From NCBI GenBank assembly GCA_001829185.1, contig MIAR01000035.1, forward strand, positions 1 through 64,000: 64,000 bases of DNA, read 5' to 3'. Source of the stretch: Spirochaetes bacterium GWB1_60_80. GTDB lineage: Bacteria > Spirochaetota > Spirochaetia > Treponematales > UBA12059. The translations under genes and the position numbers were made by a program. Shown in pieces: positions 37,782 through 46,817 of the stretch (position 1 is its first letter; the number at the start of each line of letters is the position of its first letter). A model generated the notes under the pieces. It worked only from the letters and a program-made list of their open reading frames with translations, had not been told where the DNA came from and ran no database searches.

Positions 37782-38050
37782 AGTGCCTCCCCGCTTGCTT
37801 CCATCATTCGGTCGACCACGAAGGCCGAGCCGCCGGGCCGCTGTTCCAGGTGGCCTTCAGCCACCAGTACGCCGCCGGCTTCCAGCCAAAGCCGGTCGCC
37901 CGTCGGCGCCGCCCACTGCAGGCGGCCGCTGCGGCGCGCCCTGGCGACGGCTGCGGCACTCAGTTGACTGTTCGCCAGCACCACGTTCACCGCCAACGCC
38001 AGATCGGCCACCTGCACCGTGGCCGACTTAGCCGCGTTATCTTTTGTCAT
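37778..38050 (-). CDS. second small SpoA-like protein
   Basis: 90 residues from ATG 38050 (GAGGAGG upstream). The sequence VQVADLALAVNVVLANSQLSAA, then LQWAAPTGDRLWLEAGGVLVAEG keeps the SpoA plan of an N-terminal strand-helix, central strands and a Gly turn, but is more diverged than the FliN neighbour. It probably pairs with it, as FliN-type domains form homo- and heterodimers. First gene of the three-gene switch operon. Confidence 0.7.
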   Translation of the reverse strand: MTKDNAAKSATVQVADLALAVNVVLANSQLSAAAVARARRSGRLQWAAPTGDRLWLEAGGVLVAEGHLEQRPGGSAFVVDRMMEASGEAL

Positions 38051-38169
38051 CCTGTCCTCCTCACGCCGGGAGCCGCTATTGGCCGCTCCCGGCGCATGAG
38101 ACAAGCATAAACCCGCTTACGGGCTGCGGTCTTGCACTATCCTGCGTATTTAAAAACCTAAAAGCGACA

Positions 38170-38781
38170 CTATCCTGCGTTTTGGCGCCAGGCGCGCGGC
38201 GTGCAGCCCATCAGGCGCAGGAAGTAGCGGTTGAAGAAGGAAAGGTTATTGTAACCGACGGCGCTGGCGATCTCGATGATGGAAAGCTGCGACGACTTGA
38301 GCAGCAGGCAGGCTCGCCGCACCCGCTGGCGGTTGAGGTACTCGAACAGCGGGTAGCCGGCCAGAGCCTTGAAGCGGCGCGAGAAGTCGCCTGAGTTGAT
38401 GGCGCACTTGTCCACGAAAAATTCGATGCTGAAGGCCTGATCAAAGTGGCGGTCGAGGTAGTGGCGGGCGTCGGCGATGCTCCAGACCCCGGCCGGCTCT
38501 TGCCAGGTGACGGCTGTGGCGGCCGTGGATGTAGCCTGGCTACCGGCCGCTGTGTCGCCCGGCGCCAGCCGCTCCAGCAGGCTAACTAGGATTTCGCGTT
38601 CCGCCGCCGGCTGGCCACCCGGCCCCAGCGGCCCCCGCGCCGCCTGGCGCAGGCGCTCGCCCAAGGCGGCCAGGCGCTCCGCCTCGCTGCCGGCCAGGTT
38701 CAAGTACCAGCTGGCTGCGGCATCGTCAAGGGTAAGCTGGTAGCGTCTGCCACCGTAATCGAGACTGAAACTGTGGGCCAT
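38170..38781 (-). CDS. AraC-family transcriptional regulator
   Basis: 203 residues. The C-terminal double HTH (about 100-200) reads SIEFFVDKCAINSGDFSRRFKA and LSIIEIASAVGYNNLSFFNRYF, then GCTPRAWRQ. The short N-terminal region has no recognised ligand domain. It lies 119 bp upstream of the SpoA operon on the same strand, so it may control or be cotranscribed with it. Confidence 0.85.
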   Translation of the reverse strand: MAHSFSLDYGGRRYQLTLDDAAASWYLNLAGSEAERLAALGERLRQAARGPLGPGGQPAAEREILVSLLERLAPGDTAAGSQATSTAATAVTWQEPAGVWSIADARHYLDRHFDQAFSIEFFVDKCAINSGDFSRRFKALAGYPLFEYLNRQRVRRACLLLKSSQLSIIEIASAVGYNNLSFFNRYFLRLMGCTPRAWRQNAG

Positions 38782-38956
38782 GCGCGCTCCTGAGTACCTG
38801 ATACAAGCCTGTTAGCAGTGTAGCCGCGCCGACCGGCTTGTCAAGCGTCGCCTCGCTGCTCAAGCGCCAGTCAGCCGCTTGCAGAGTGGCCGCCCCTGAA
38901 TCATACTGTCTTCATGGCGCGGCGCCCAGCTGGCCGCCCAGCGAAAGGATGACATC

Positions 38957-39940
38957 ATGGTAATCGCGGTCTTGTTATTCCTGGGCGGACTGGCCCTGCT
39001 GCTGGCCGGCAGCGAACTAGTTACCCGCCAGATCGGCCCCATCGCCCACCGCCTGCGCATCAACGAACTAGTGGTAACCGTACTGGGCGTCAGCGTCCTA
39101 TCTAGCCTGCCGGAGTTGATGATCTCCAGCGTCGCCGCCCTCCAAGGCCAAAGCGACGTCAGCCTGGGCAACATCGTCGGCTCCAACTTCGTCACCCTGA
39201 CCTTCGTGACGGCCGTCTGCGCCCTCATCCGCCCTATCGAGACCACGCTGCAAATCAAGGATCGCGAGTCCAGCTGGATGATCCTGTCCACCACCCTGGT
39301 GCTGGTGCTCGGCCACGACGGCCGCCTCGGACGGGTGGACGGCATCCTGCTTATCCTGTGCTACCTGCCGTACATCGTGTCCGTCATCCGCGGCGCCCTC
39401 AAAGACCAGGCCGCCACCCAAACCACCCAAACCCTGCATCAAGCCGCCCCCGCCGGCAGGACCATCCCCTTCGCGCTACGCATCCTGCTAATGCTGGCCG
39501 GCCTAGCCGCTATCGTCTTCGGCGCCGACTGGGCCGTCTCCGGCGGCCAAACCATGGGCCAAGCCGCCGGCATCCCGCCGCTGGCCCTCGGCGTGGTGCT
39601 ATTCGCCCTGGGCACCAGCCTGCCGGAACTGTCCATCGCCGTCAACGCCACCCTCAAAGGCAAAAGCGAAGTCAGCATCGGCGAAGTCTACGCCTCCAAT
39701 ACCTTTACCATGATGGTGGTGCTCGGCATCTGCGCCATCCTACGACCCCTGGAAGTCAGCCAGTCCATCACCCATTTCGCGCTACCCTTCCTGGTGTTGG
39801 CCAGCGTCATCATCCAAGGCCTCATCACCACCGGCATGAGGCTCAGCCGCCGCGAAGCCCTGGTCTTGCTGGTCCTCTACGGCTTCTTCGTCTACGCCAA
39901 CTTCAACGACGTCCTAAGCTGGACCTTCAAGCTGCCCTGA
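38957..39940 (+). CDS. Na+/Ca2+ exchanger family antiporter
   Basis: 327 residues, ten or so helices in two inverted repeats. The alpha-1 repeat is GSELVTRQIGP with SSLPELMISSVAALQGQSDVSLGNIVGSNF; the alpha-2 repeat is GTSLPELSIAVNATLKGKSEVSIGE. The ion-binding Glu residues are in place. It likely exports Ca2+ in exchange for Na+ or H+. AAAGGATG precedes the start. Confidence 0.9.
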   Translation: MVIAVLLFLGGLALLLAGSELVTRQIGPIAHRLRINELVVTVLGVSVLSSLPELMISSVAALQGQSDVSLGNIVGSNFVTLTFVTAVCALIRPIETTLQIKDRESSWMILSTTLVLVLGHDGRLGRVDGILLILCYLPYIVSVIRGALKDQAATQTTQTLHQAAPAGRTIPFALRILLMLAGLAAIVFGADWAVSGGQTMGQAAGIPPLALGVVLFALGTSLPELSIAVNATLKGKSEVSIGEVYASNTFTMMVVLGICAILRPLEVSQSITHFALPFLVLASVIIQGLITTGMRLSRREALVLLVLYGFFVYANFNDVLSWTFKLP

Positions 39941-40074
39941 GGTTCACGGTAGCCGGTTTTGGGCGTGCCGGCGCGGCGTACGCGCCGCGCCGTCGGGTCG
40001 GCCGCTGCAAATCCTCGCCAGTAAAGCTGGCTGCGGGTTTTCCGCTCTGCCCCTCACGCCAGTCGACGGTCAAC

Positions 40075-40116
40075 AAAAAGTAACACCCCGCGGCCTCAAG
40101 CAAGCGGCGGGGTGTT
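40075..40116 (-). terminator. rho-independent terminator for the minus-strand lipoprotein locus
   Basis: Stem AACACCCCGC / GCGGGGTGTT; the minus strand continues into ACTTTTTG. It lies 26 bp after the delta-60 lipoprotein stop. Confidence 0.8.
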
Positions 40117-42608
40117 GGTAGGACGGTGGGGCCGTTATCGGCTAGTCCACCAGGCTCAGCCAGCCGAAAGTGGTCTGGCCGCCGTCTTCCTGTCGGCTGC
40201 CGCCGCGCACCAGGCTGCCGTCCGGCCGAACCGCCGCCACGGCGCAGCTGGCGCCGATATCGGCCACGGTCGCGTCGCCCAGGCTCAGGACGCCGCCGGA
40301 AGCAAAGCTGACGTCCAGGCTTAAGTCCGGCCCCAGCGCCAAGAGGCGCGGCCCGGCCGTCTTCGAGGTGTCTTGGTAGGCGATGAACAGGCGGCCATCC
40401 GGGTGCAGGCTGGCCTGGAGGACTGGCGCGTCATTGTAACCGGCTAAGGTAGCCGTGCTCAGGCTGCCCACCAGATCGGCCAGTTGGCCACCGGCCAGGA
40501 AAAGCGGATTGGCGGCAGTGCCGCGGCCAGCCACCAGGCGCCAGCGCCCGTCGGCGTTGACGGTCAGACGGCTAGCCTGGTAGTCGGCCCGCGGCGCCAG
40601 CGTTACGGCCGCCGCCTCCGTCAGCGCCCAGGTACCGGCTAACTCGCTGATGGTCATGCGCGCCAGTCCCAGGTTGACGTCGTCGATATAAGCCCAGAGA
40701 ACCGAGCCATCCGAGGCGGCCACCAAGCCGTAGGCCGGCTTCGCGCTGGCATCGGCGCCACGCTCTTCCCAATCCGCAACAGCGCCGGTCGGATTAATCA
40801 AGTACAGGCCGCCAGATTGCGTTCCACCTTCAACGAGACCGGCAGCCAGCACGATATCCTGCTCGCCCCAGGCCAGGCACTGTAAGGCCATGACCCGCCG
40901 AGGTGCGGCAGGCGGTAACGACCAATTGGCCACAGTCCAATTAACCATGTCGCTGCCGGTGGCATCCACCCGGATGACGAGCGGCGACGGGTCAACGCTA
41001 ATCATCGTCCAGCCGCCCAGCAAGAGGTCGCCGTTGGGCGCCTCGGCAGCCGTCTGGAACCACCGCGTATCGCCACCAGTGCTGAGCTGATACAGGCCGG
41101 GTTGGGAGGTGTTGCCAAAGCCCGCCACCGGCGCGCCGGCAGCGTCCAGCTTAAAGGCAACGGCATCGCTGCCCATGGCGCCAACCGCCAACAGGGACCC
41201 GTCACGCAAGGCTAGCACATCAGTTATGTAGACCGCCTCCTGACCCAGGCTGACTGGATCGCCCAGCCGGCCGGCGTAGGTGGTACCCAGCGTCGGGTCG
41301 ATGGTCACCAGCCGCAGATCGGCCAGCGTGCCAGCGCCCTGGGTGCCGGTCAGGTGCAGGCCGGTGGCGGAAAGCGTCAGAGCTTTAACTTGCTGGATGT
41401 CCGGGATCAAACGGTACTGGCTGAGGCCGCCATCTTTGTTGAAGCCGACGTCGGCTATAGCCAGGCCGCTAGTTAGATCATCATTGATCTTGGAGCACCA
41501 GCCTTGGCTGAGGCCTCCGTCGGTGCCGGCCAGGTAGACCACGCCCGAACCCACCACCAAACCGCTGGCCGGGCCGGTGCCGGCAGTCAGCGGCAGATAA
41601 TTGGTACCTGAGGCCGTCTGACCACTCAAAGTGTATTTGTTCAGGTTCTGGTTGGTATTTTCTTGGTAGCAAGCATAGATGGCGTCGGCGCTGACGGCGA
41701 TGGGGCCGGGGCTGGCCAGAGGGTCATAGCAAACCTGCAAACTGTTGCTGAAGGTGCCTGCATACCAAGTGATAGAACCGAAGTTTGTGCTCATCAGCAG
41801 ACCATCGGCGCCAAAGCGGCTGATGCGCATGGTGCCCATGCTGCCTTCCCAGGAGGCTAAAAACAACGTGTCACTCGGCCCCAGCGCCACTCCGGTGGCT
41901 ACCGTGCTCGTACTCGGCGTGGCCCGCAAGCGGCCGCTGCGCTCACCAAGCTGGAATCCAGAACTCCCGTCGCCGTCAGCCGCGCCGCGCAGACCATTGG
42001 AAGGGTATTATTTTCGGTATACGCCACCAGGATGCGCCCAACGCTATCCACCTGGCAGAAAACCGGGGCATCCACCTGGGCTATGGTATCGCGCCAGAAA
42101 TCGTTGGCACCAAAAGCCGTGTCTAGCCGGCCGTCTAGCTGTAGTCTGGCTACCTGGCTGTGGTAGGCCGTGCCATCGTACGATAGGCCGGCCACGATTA
42201 AGTAGTTGCTGCCGGCCGTGGCCTGCAACGCGCAGCTGTTCAGGCTGTACGTTTCGCCTGCCGCCTGCGGCAGGAACAGCCAGCCTTTGCCGGCAAAACT
42301 GGTGTCCAGGCGGCCGTTAGCCAGGTTGAAACAGGCCACAAAGGGATACGGCGTGCCGCCAATCAGGCTGTTGCCTACGGCATAAAGCCGGTCGCCTAGG
42401 ACCACGCTGGCCGTCAGGCTGTCCTGGCTGTCGCTGCACGGCAAGCCGTTTAGACGGGTCAGGCCGCCGTCGCCAAAACTGGCGCGCGGCACGCCAACCG
42501 AGCTACGCGCCAGGCGCGGCCGAATGTTGGCCGAACCCGGGATGGCCAGGAAACCGCCCTGGCCGGCTTCGACGTCAAAGCTGGCCAAAGGCGCGCCGGA
42601 ATGACCGA

Positions 42609-42745
42609 CTAGCAGGGTGTTGAAAAACGCGGATGCGGCTTTTCAACACTTCAAAAGCCGGTACAATTACGCAGCATAGCGCAAGCTATGCGAGGAATTG
42701 TTAAGGTTGTTGAGAAAGCAACCGGCTTTTTCAACAACCTGCTAG
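42609..42745 (-). repeat. CTAG-ended 137-bp element, copy 4
   Basis: Full-length, CTAG at 42609 and 42742, inside the delta-60 lipoprotein gene. Excision with one CTAG restores the reading frame exactly. Confidence 0.95.
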
Positions 42746-42981
42746 GGGAGAGCCGTTTGGATCCCAGGCCAGAGCGCTCAAGTTAGTGCCCTCGGCCACT
42801 AGTGTGTAGCGGCCAGCGGCCGAAGCTTGGAATCCAAGTATGGCTGGCCGATCGCTGCCAACCGTAAGTACAGCGCCATATCCAGGGGTCAGTTGGATGG
42901 CGCCGGTGGGCAACAGGCTCAGGCTGAGTGGGTTGTCGCCAGCGGTCAGGGTCAGGCTGCGGCTGGCGCTGGCGTAATCGC

Positions 42982-43080
42982 CTAGCAGGGTGTTGAAAAA
43001 CGCGAATGCGGCTTTTCAACACTTCAAATGCCGGTACAATTACGCAGCATAGCGCAAGCTATGCGAGGAATTGTTAAGGT
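42982..43080 (-). repeat. CTAG element, copy 5 (truncated)
   Basis: Starts with CTAG at 42982 and matches the element to 43080, then stops abruptly; the last ~39 bp are missing. Two base differences (GCGAATG and CAAATGC) show it is the most diverged long copy. It inserted in the same lipoprotein gene 0.2 kb from copy 4. Confidence 0.9.
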
Positions 43081-43578
43081 CATCGCTGGCGGTAACCGTG
43101 ACGATGTACTGGCCGACAGTCAGGTCGGCCAAGGTGCAACTGAATCTGGTGGCGCTCACCGGCACCGCCTGGGCAGTCTGCAGGACCGCGCCGTTGGCGC
43201 CCAGGCTGACCGTCACGGCCGTGGTGTCCGGCAATAGCAGGCGGGCGCCGGCCACGGCCAGATCGTCAAGCCGGGTTGGCCAGACCGGCAGTTCAATCTC
43301 CAGGCGCAGCGCGGCTGGCGCGACGTTTTGCGGCCAGGCACAGGCCCCGAGCCAACCGGCCAACGCCGCAATAGCCACCAGAACCAAATAACGTCGGCCT
43401 GACTTTCGACCAGATAGCGCACTTTGCAACATAAACTGCCTCCCCTTAAAACCAAATACAACGGGTATACCAATGGCCAACCCAATATCTACAATATAAC
43501 ACGGTTCAGCCCTGCCGTCAGGCAGGGAAGAAGCGCCCCCCTTGGGGAATGTCGGCCAAATCGGCTATGCTGGCCGCC

Positions 43579-44601
43579 ATGAACCAGCCAAACCAATCAA
43601 ACCAGCCAGCCGCGGCCGTCCTAATCAGCCGCGCCTTCAACCACACCCGCCGCGGTCTACTCCTCTTCCTACTGTTAACCCTCGGCGCCACCGCCTGCGC
43701 CACGCCCACCCCGACCAGCCCCCTGCCGGCCGTCGCCGACAGCCTAACCGCCGCCACCCTGGAGCACATCCTGGCGCTGGAAACCATCGGCCCGCGGGTG
43801 GCCGGCAGCGCGGCCGAGCGCCAGGCCGCCGATTACATCGCCGCCACTTTCGCTCAAGCCGGTTACGAAGCCACCCGCCAGGATTTCAGTTTCAGCAACC
43901 ACGGCCAGTCCGGCAGCTCAGCCAACATCAGCGCCGTCAGGGCAGGTACCACCGGTAAACAAATCATCATCGGCGCCCACTACGACTCGGTCAACGTCGG
44001 CCGCGGCGTCGACGACAACGCCTCCGGCGTCGGCCTGATGCTGGCTCTGGCCGCCCAGCTGCGTGAGCTGCCTACCAAGCACACGCTTGTCTTCATCGCC
44101 TTCGGCGCCGAGGAAGTCGGCCTGCGCGGTTCCAGCGCCTATGCCCTGGCGATGAGCGAAGCCGCGGTGGCCGCTACCCTGGTCATGATAAACCTGGACA
44201 GCCTGGCGGTCGGCGACTATGCCTACCTCTACGGCGACGCCGGCCCGGACGGCCGGCTGCGCGACTGGCTGCTGGCCCGCGCCGCTACCGAAAACCTGGA
44301 CCTGCGTACCCAGGACGGCTCCGGCGACTATCCAGTTGGCACCACCATCCCCGGCTGCTCCGACTTTGCCCCCTTTGCCCGGCGCGGCATCCAGCACGCC
44401 TACTTCGAAGCCACCAACTGGACCCTGGGCGAACGTGACGGCTATACCCAGGTGCCCCTCAATTACGGCGTAGCCGGCGAGATATGGCACACCCGCCACG
44501 ACACCTCAGCCTACATCGAGGCCACCTTCCCCGGCCGCATGACCCAACGGTTGGCGCTCTTCGGCCGGCTATTGCTGCTGGCGGCGACGGAATTTGGCTA
44601 A
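43579..44601 (+). CDS. M28-family metallopeptidase lipoprotein
   Basis: About 340 residues. An N-terminal hydrophobic helix (GLLLFLLLTLGATAC) ends in a lipobox (ATAC). Zinc ligands and catalytic residues fit M28: GAHYDSV, RGVDDNASGV, FGAEEVGLRGS, MINLDS and the late TRHDTSAY. It is a likely aminopeptidase outside the cytoplasm. The start MNQPNQS at 43579 is preferred over upstream frames; TTG or GTG alternatives cannot be excluded. Confidence 0.85.
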   Translation: MNQPNQSNQPAAAVLISRAFNHTRRGLLLFLLLTLGATACATPTPTSPLPAVADSLTAATLEHILALETIGPRVAGSAAERQAADYIAATFAQAGYEATRQDFSFSNHGQSGSSANISAVRAGTTGKQIIIGAHYDSVNVGRGVDDNASGVGLMLALAAQLRELPTKHTLVFIAFGAEEVGLRGSSAYALAMSEAAVAATLVMINLDSLAVGDYAYLYGDAGPDGRLRDWLLARAATENLDLRTQDGSGDYPVGTTIPGCSDFAPFARRGIQHAYFEATNWTLGERDGYTQVPLNYGVAGEIWHTRHDTSAYIEATFPGRMTQRLALFGRLLLLAATEFG

Positions 44602-44735
44602 CGGGTTTGCCAAGACGGCCGAGCATCAAATCTGCAAAAAACTGGATTCCCGGCCGTAAACTGCTTATACTTGCTTAGGCAGGAAGGCGGATCCGCCCGA
44701 GCGGCGTTCCCAGCCCCTGCCGGCAGGAGACCATC

Positions 44736-45140
44736 ATGAAAAAAACAGGCACCGCCAGCCAAGCTTCAGCTGGCAAAGTCCCCGCGGCGGCCGCCGGCCC
44801 GCAGGCCAACGTCCTAACCGTCCGCCTGACCAGCCTGCCGGACATCAGCAGCCTGTCCGACGTCGAGGAACATGGCTACCTTTTTTACGGCCGCTTCGCC
44901 GTCACCCGCGACGGCAAGTTCTGGTTCGCCGATGCCCTTTCAACCCACCCCGTCAACACCGAAATCGGCTGGTACTGGGCGCTGGCGACCAACGGCGAGC
45001 TCCTGGTCTCGGCCCGCGGCGTGGCGCTGGAGGGCGAAAGCCTTTTTCACGGCCATAAAGCCAGCCTGGCCCGGTTGATCCACGAACTGGCGCAACACGA
45101 TTACATCAAGGAACCGACCGGCATCCGGATGATCACCTGA
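44736..45140 (+). CDS. protein of unknown function
   Basis: 134 residues with CAGGAGA before ATG. The Ala-rich N-terminus is followed by a compact alpha/beta region (LTSLPDISSLSDVEEHGYLF; GWYWALATNGELLVSARG). No signal peptide or known domain is seen. It is convergent with the prenyltransferase-like gene. Confidence 0.6.
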   Translation: MKKTGTASQASAGKVPAAAAGPQANVLTVRLTSLPDISSLSDVEEHGYLFYGRFAVTRDGKFWFADALSTHPVNTEIGWYWALATNGELLVSARGVALEGESLFHGHKASLARLIHELAQHDYIKEPTGIRMIT

Positions 45141-45173
45141 GACCCGCACCGCAACCAATCGGCTGCCCTGGGC

Positions 45174-46124
45174 TCAGGCTAACGCCCGGGTACGGTCGAG
45201 CCAGCGGAAAACGCGCCGCGCCCGCAGGGTATTCCAGCGGCCGGCCTTCCCGTTCGGCTCCAGCGTGAGGAAAGTTTTGCCTGCTTGGGCGGCGGCCTTC
45301 CAGCGGCCATCGGCCGAACGCTTGGCCGCTAGGCAATCCAACGCGTCGTCCATGCGCTGGTCAAACGGCAGCCGGCAAGCCCGGAAAAAATCCAGGCAGC
45401 GCAGGATGTCGTATTTCCAGCGTACCGGAAAAGCGAACTTGAAAAACTGGTCGCTGATTATTTCGCCGGAAGTCATCGACTTGAACAATTCGTGGCGCAG
45501 GATAAACTCGACGCCGTCGGCCAGGGCCTGGCGCAGTTCGGCCGCCCGGTAGGCGCGCCCCGCCGCCAGGTAGCCGGCCAGGCCCTCGGCCACGCTGATG
45601 GTGGTGTGCAGCGAACTGCGCCGGGCCTCGCGGTAGTATTCGCAATTCCAGCCGCCGTCCGCCATCCGCACCTGCAGCAGGTAATCGACCAGGCTGTCCA
45701 CCCGCCCGTCCTCGACCCCGAAATAGGCCGCCAGGTTCAGGACCACGCCATTGACGCAGACGTCGCTGTAGGCCACCGTGCGGGCGTAGTTGACGCCGCC
45801 GTCGACCCCCTGGGGGCTGTTCAGCAGCAGGCCGACCGATGCGCGGCAGGCTGCATTGTCGCCGCTCAGGCCGGTCTGCAGTAGTTCGAACAAAACGTAG
45901 TGGGTGCAAGTCCACTTAGGGTTGTAGCAGCCGTTGCCCCAGTGTCCGTCCGGCCGCCGCCGCTCTAGGAGCCGGCCCGCCCAGGGGCCGGCCGGTATAC
46001 GTTTCCGCAGCGCCTCCAGTCGTTTAGCCGGCAGGTCCAACAAGTCGCGGCTCACCTGATAGACCAGCGCCGGCTCGTCGCCCTCCAGCAGCCAATCTGT
46101 TATATTCGTATCACGAATAATCAT
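45174..46124 (-). CDS. prenyltransferase/squalene-oxidase-repeat protein
   Basis: 316 residues built from alpha/alpha-toroid repeats: RRPDGHWGNGCYNPKW, RMADGGWNCEYY and RSADGRWKAA are the DGxW motifs of terpene cyclase/prenyltransferase-like proteins. The DxDD cyclase motif is not seen, so enzymatic cyclisation is doubtful. It starts 6 bp after the acetyltransferase stop, so the two are cotranscribed. Confidence 0.75.
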   Translation of the reverse strand: MIIRDTNITDWLLEGDEPALVYQVSRDLLDLPAKRLEALRKRIPAGPWAGRLLERRRPDGHWGNGCYNPKWTCTHYVLFELLQTGLSGDNAACRASVGLLLNSPQGVDGGVNYARTVAYSDVCVNGVVLNLAAYFGVEDGRVDSLVDYLLQVRMADGGWNCEYYREARRSSLHTTISVAEGLAGYLAAGRAYRAAELRQALADGVEFILRHELFKSMTSGEIISDQFFKFAFPVRWKYDILRCLDFFRACRLPFDQRMDDALDCLAAKRSADGRWKAAAQAGKTFLTLEPNGKAGRWNTLRARRVFRWLDRTRALA

Positions 46125-46130
46125 GGCCGC

Positions 46131-46703
46131 TCACGGCTGCCAGCGCATGCGCTGCTTGCCGCCGTCTAGCTTGCCGACCGGCAGGAAGCCGGCCTTCAGG
46201 AACAGCGACGCGGTGCCGGTCCAGGCGAAAGCCGCCGTCAGCTTCTGGCCAGCCTTGGACTTGACCGGGTAAGCTTCGATAATCGCCGCCCGGTATTGGT
46301 CGCGCAGCACTCCCAGCGCAAAAGCCAGCAAGGCCGCGGCCACGCCCTGAGCGCGAAATTTGGGATGTATATAGAAACAAGGCAACGACCAGACCTGATC
46401 GGCATCGTCGCAGGCCAGGCTCGGCGCCCGGTCCAGCCGCAAAAAATCGCGCCGTCGGTCAAAAGAGCACCAGCCAACCGGTTGTCCCCCACTGTAGGCC
46501 AGAGCGCCGTGCGCCTGGCCAGCCAGCACCAGCGCCTTGAAACGCTGCCGGTTGGTTTCGCCTTTCAGCCGCTCCCAGCGCTCGCCCTTGGCCGTCCGCC
46601 ACGACATGCACCAGCAGCCACCACAGGCGCCGCGCTCGCCAAACAAGCGCTCCAGATCGTCCCAGCGCTCCGGGACCAGCTCCCGGCAATCCACCTCAGC
46701 CAT
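46131..46703 (-). CDS. GNAT-family N-acetyltransferase
   Basis: 190 residues. The acetyl-CoA loop region reads CFYIHPKFRAQGVAAALLAFAL (R-x-x-G-x-A type). A Cys-rich start (ERGACGGCWCMSW) matches a GNAT subgroup of unknown substrate. GGGGAGGC precedes ATG 46703. First gene of a two-gene operon. Confidence 0.85.
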   Translation of the reverse strand: MAEVDCRELVPERWDDLERLFGERGACGGCWCMSWRTAKGERWERLKGETNRQRFKALVLAGQAHGALAYSGGQPVGWCSFDRRRDFLRLDRAPSLACDDADQVWSLPCFYIHPKFRAQGVAAALLAFALGVLRDQYRAAIIEAYPVKSKAGQKLTAAFAWTGTASLFLKAGFLPVGKLDGGKQRMRWQP

Positions 46704-46761
46704 GATGCCTCCCCATTAAACCCTTCAGCGGCGACCAGCCGTGTCCAGCCAGCCAGCCAGC

Positions 46762-46817
46762 CTTAGCAGCTTTTGAAGTGTTGAAAAGCCGCATCCGCGT
46801 TTTTCAACACCCTGTTA
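46762..46817 (+). repeat. CTAG-family element, copy 6 (56-bp deletion derivative)
   Basis: Flanked by TTAG on both sides instead of CTAG. It contains only a few left-end bases (TTAGCAG) joined to the right hairpin (TTTTGAAGTGTTGAAAAGCC to CACCCTGTTAG). The stop codon of the adjacent histidine kinase lies in its right end. Confidence 0.85.

Larger units (their letters stand above)
40142..43432 (-). pseudogene. delta-60-repeat lipoprotein, broken by two elements and a frameshift
   Basis: From ATG 43432 (GGGGAGG upstream) the signal peptide ends in lipobox LGAC. Delta-60-type repeats follow (NGRLDTSFAGKG, DGRLDTAFGAND, LSLDVSFASGG), the fold of secreted beta-propeller-like proteins. Coding is interrupted by element copy 5 (truncated, 42982-43080) and copy 4 (42609-42745). 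Removing copy 4 plus one CTAG restores SPLVGHSGAP in frame. A further frameshift near 41945 splits GVLDSS from the next repeat. Restored length would be about 1,020 residues. It is probably non-functional now. Confidence 0.8.
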
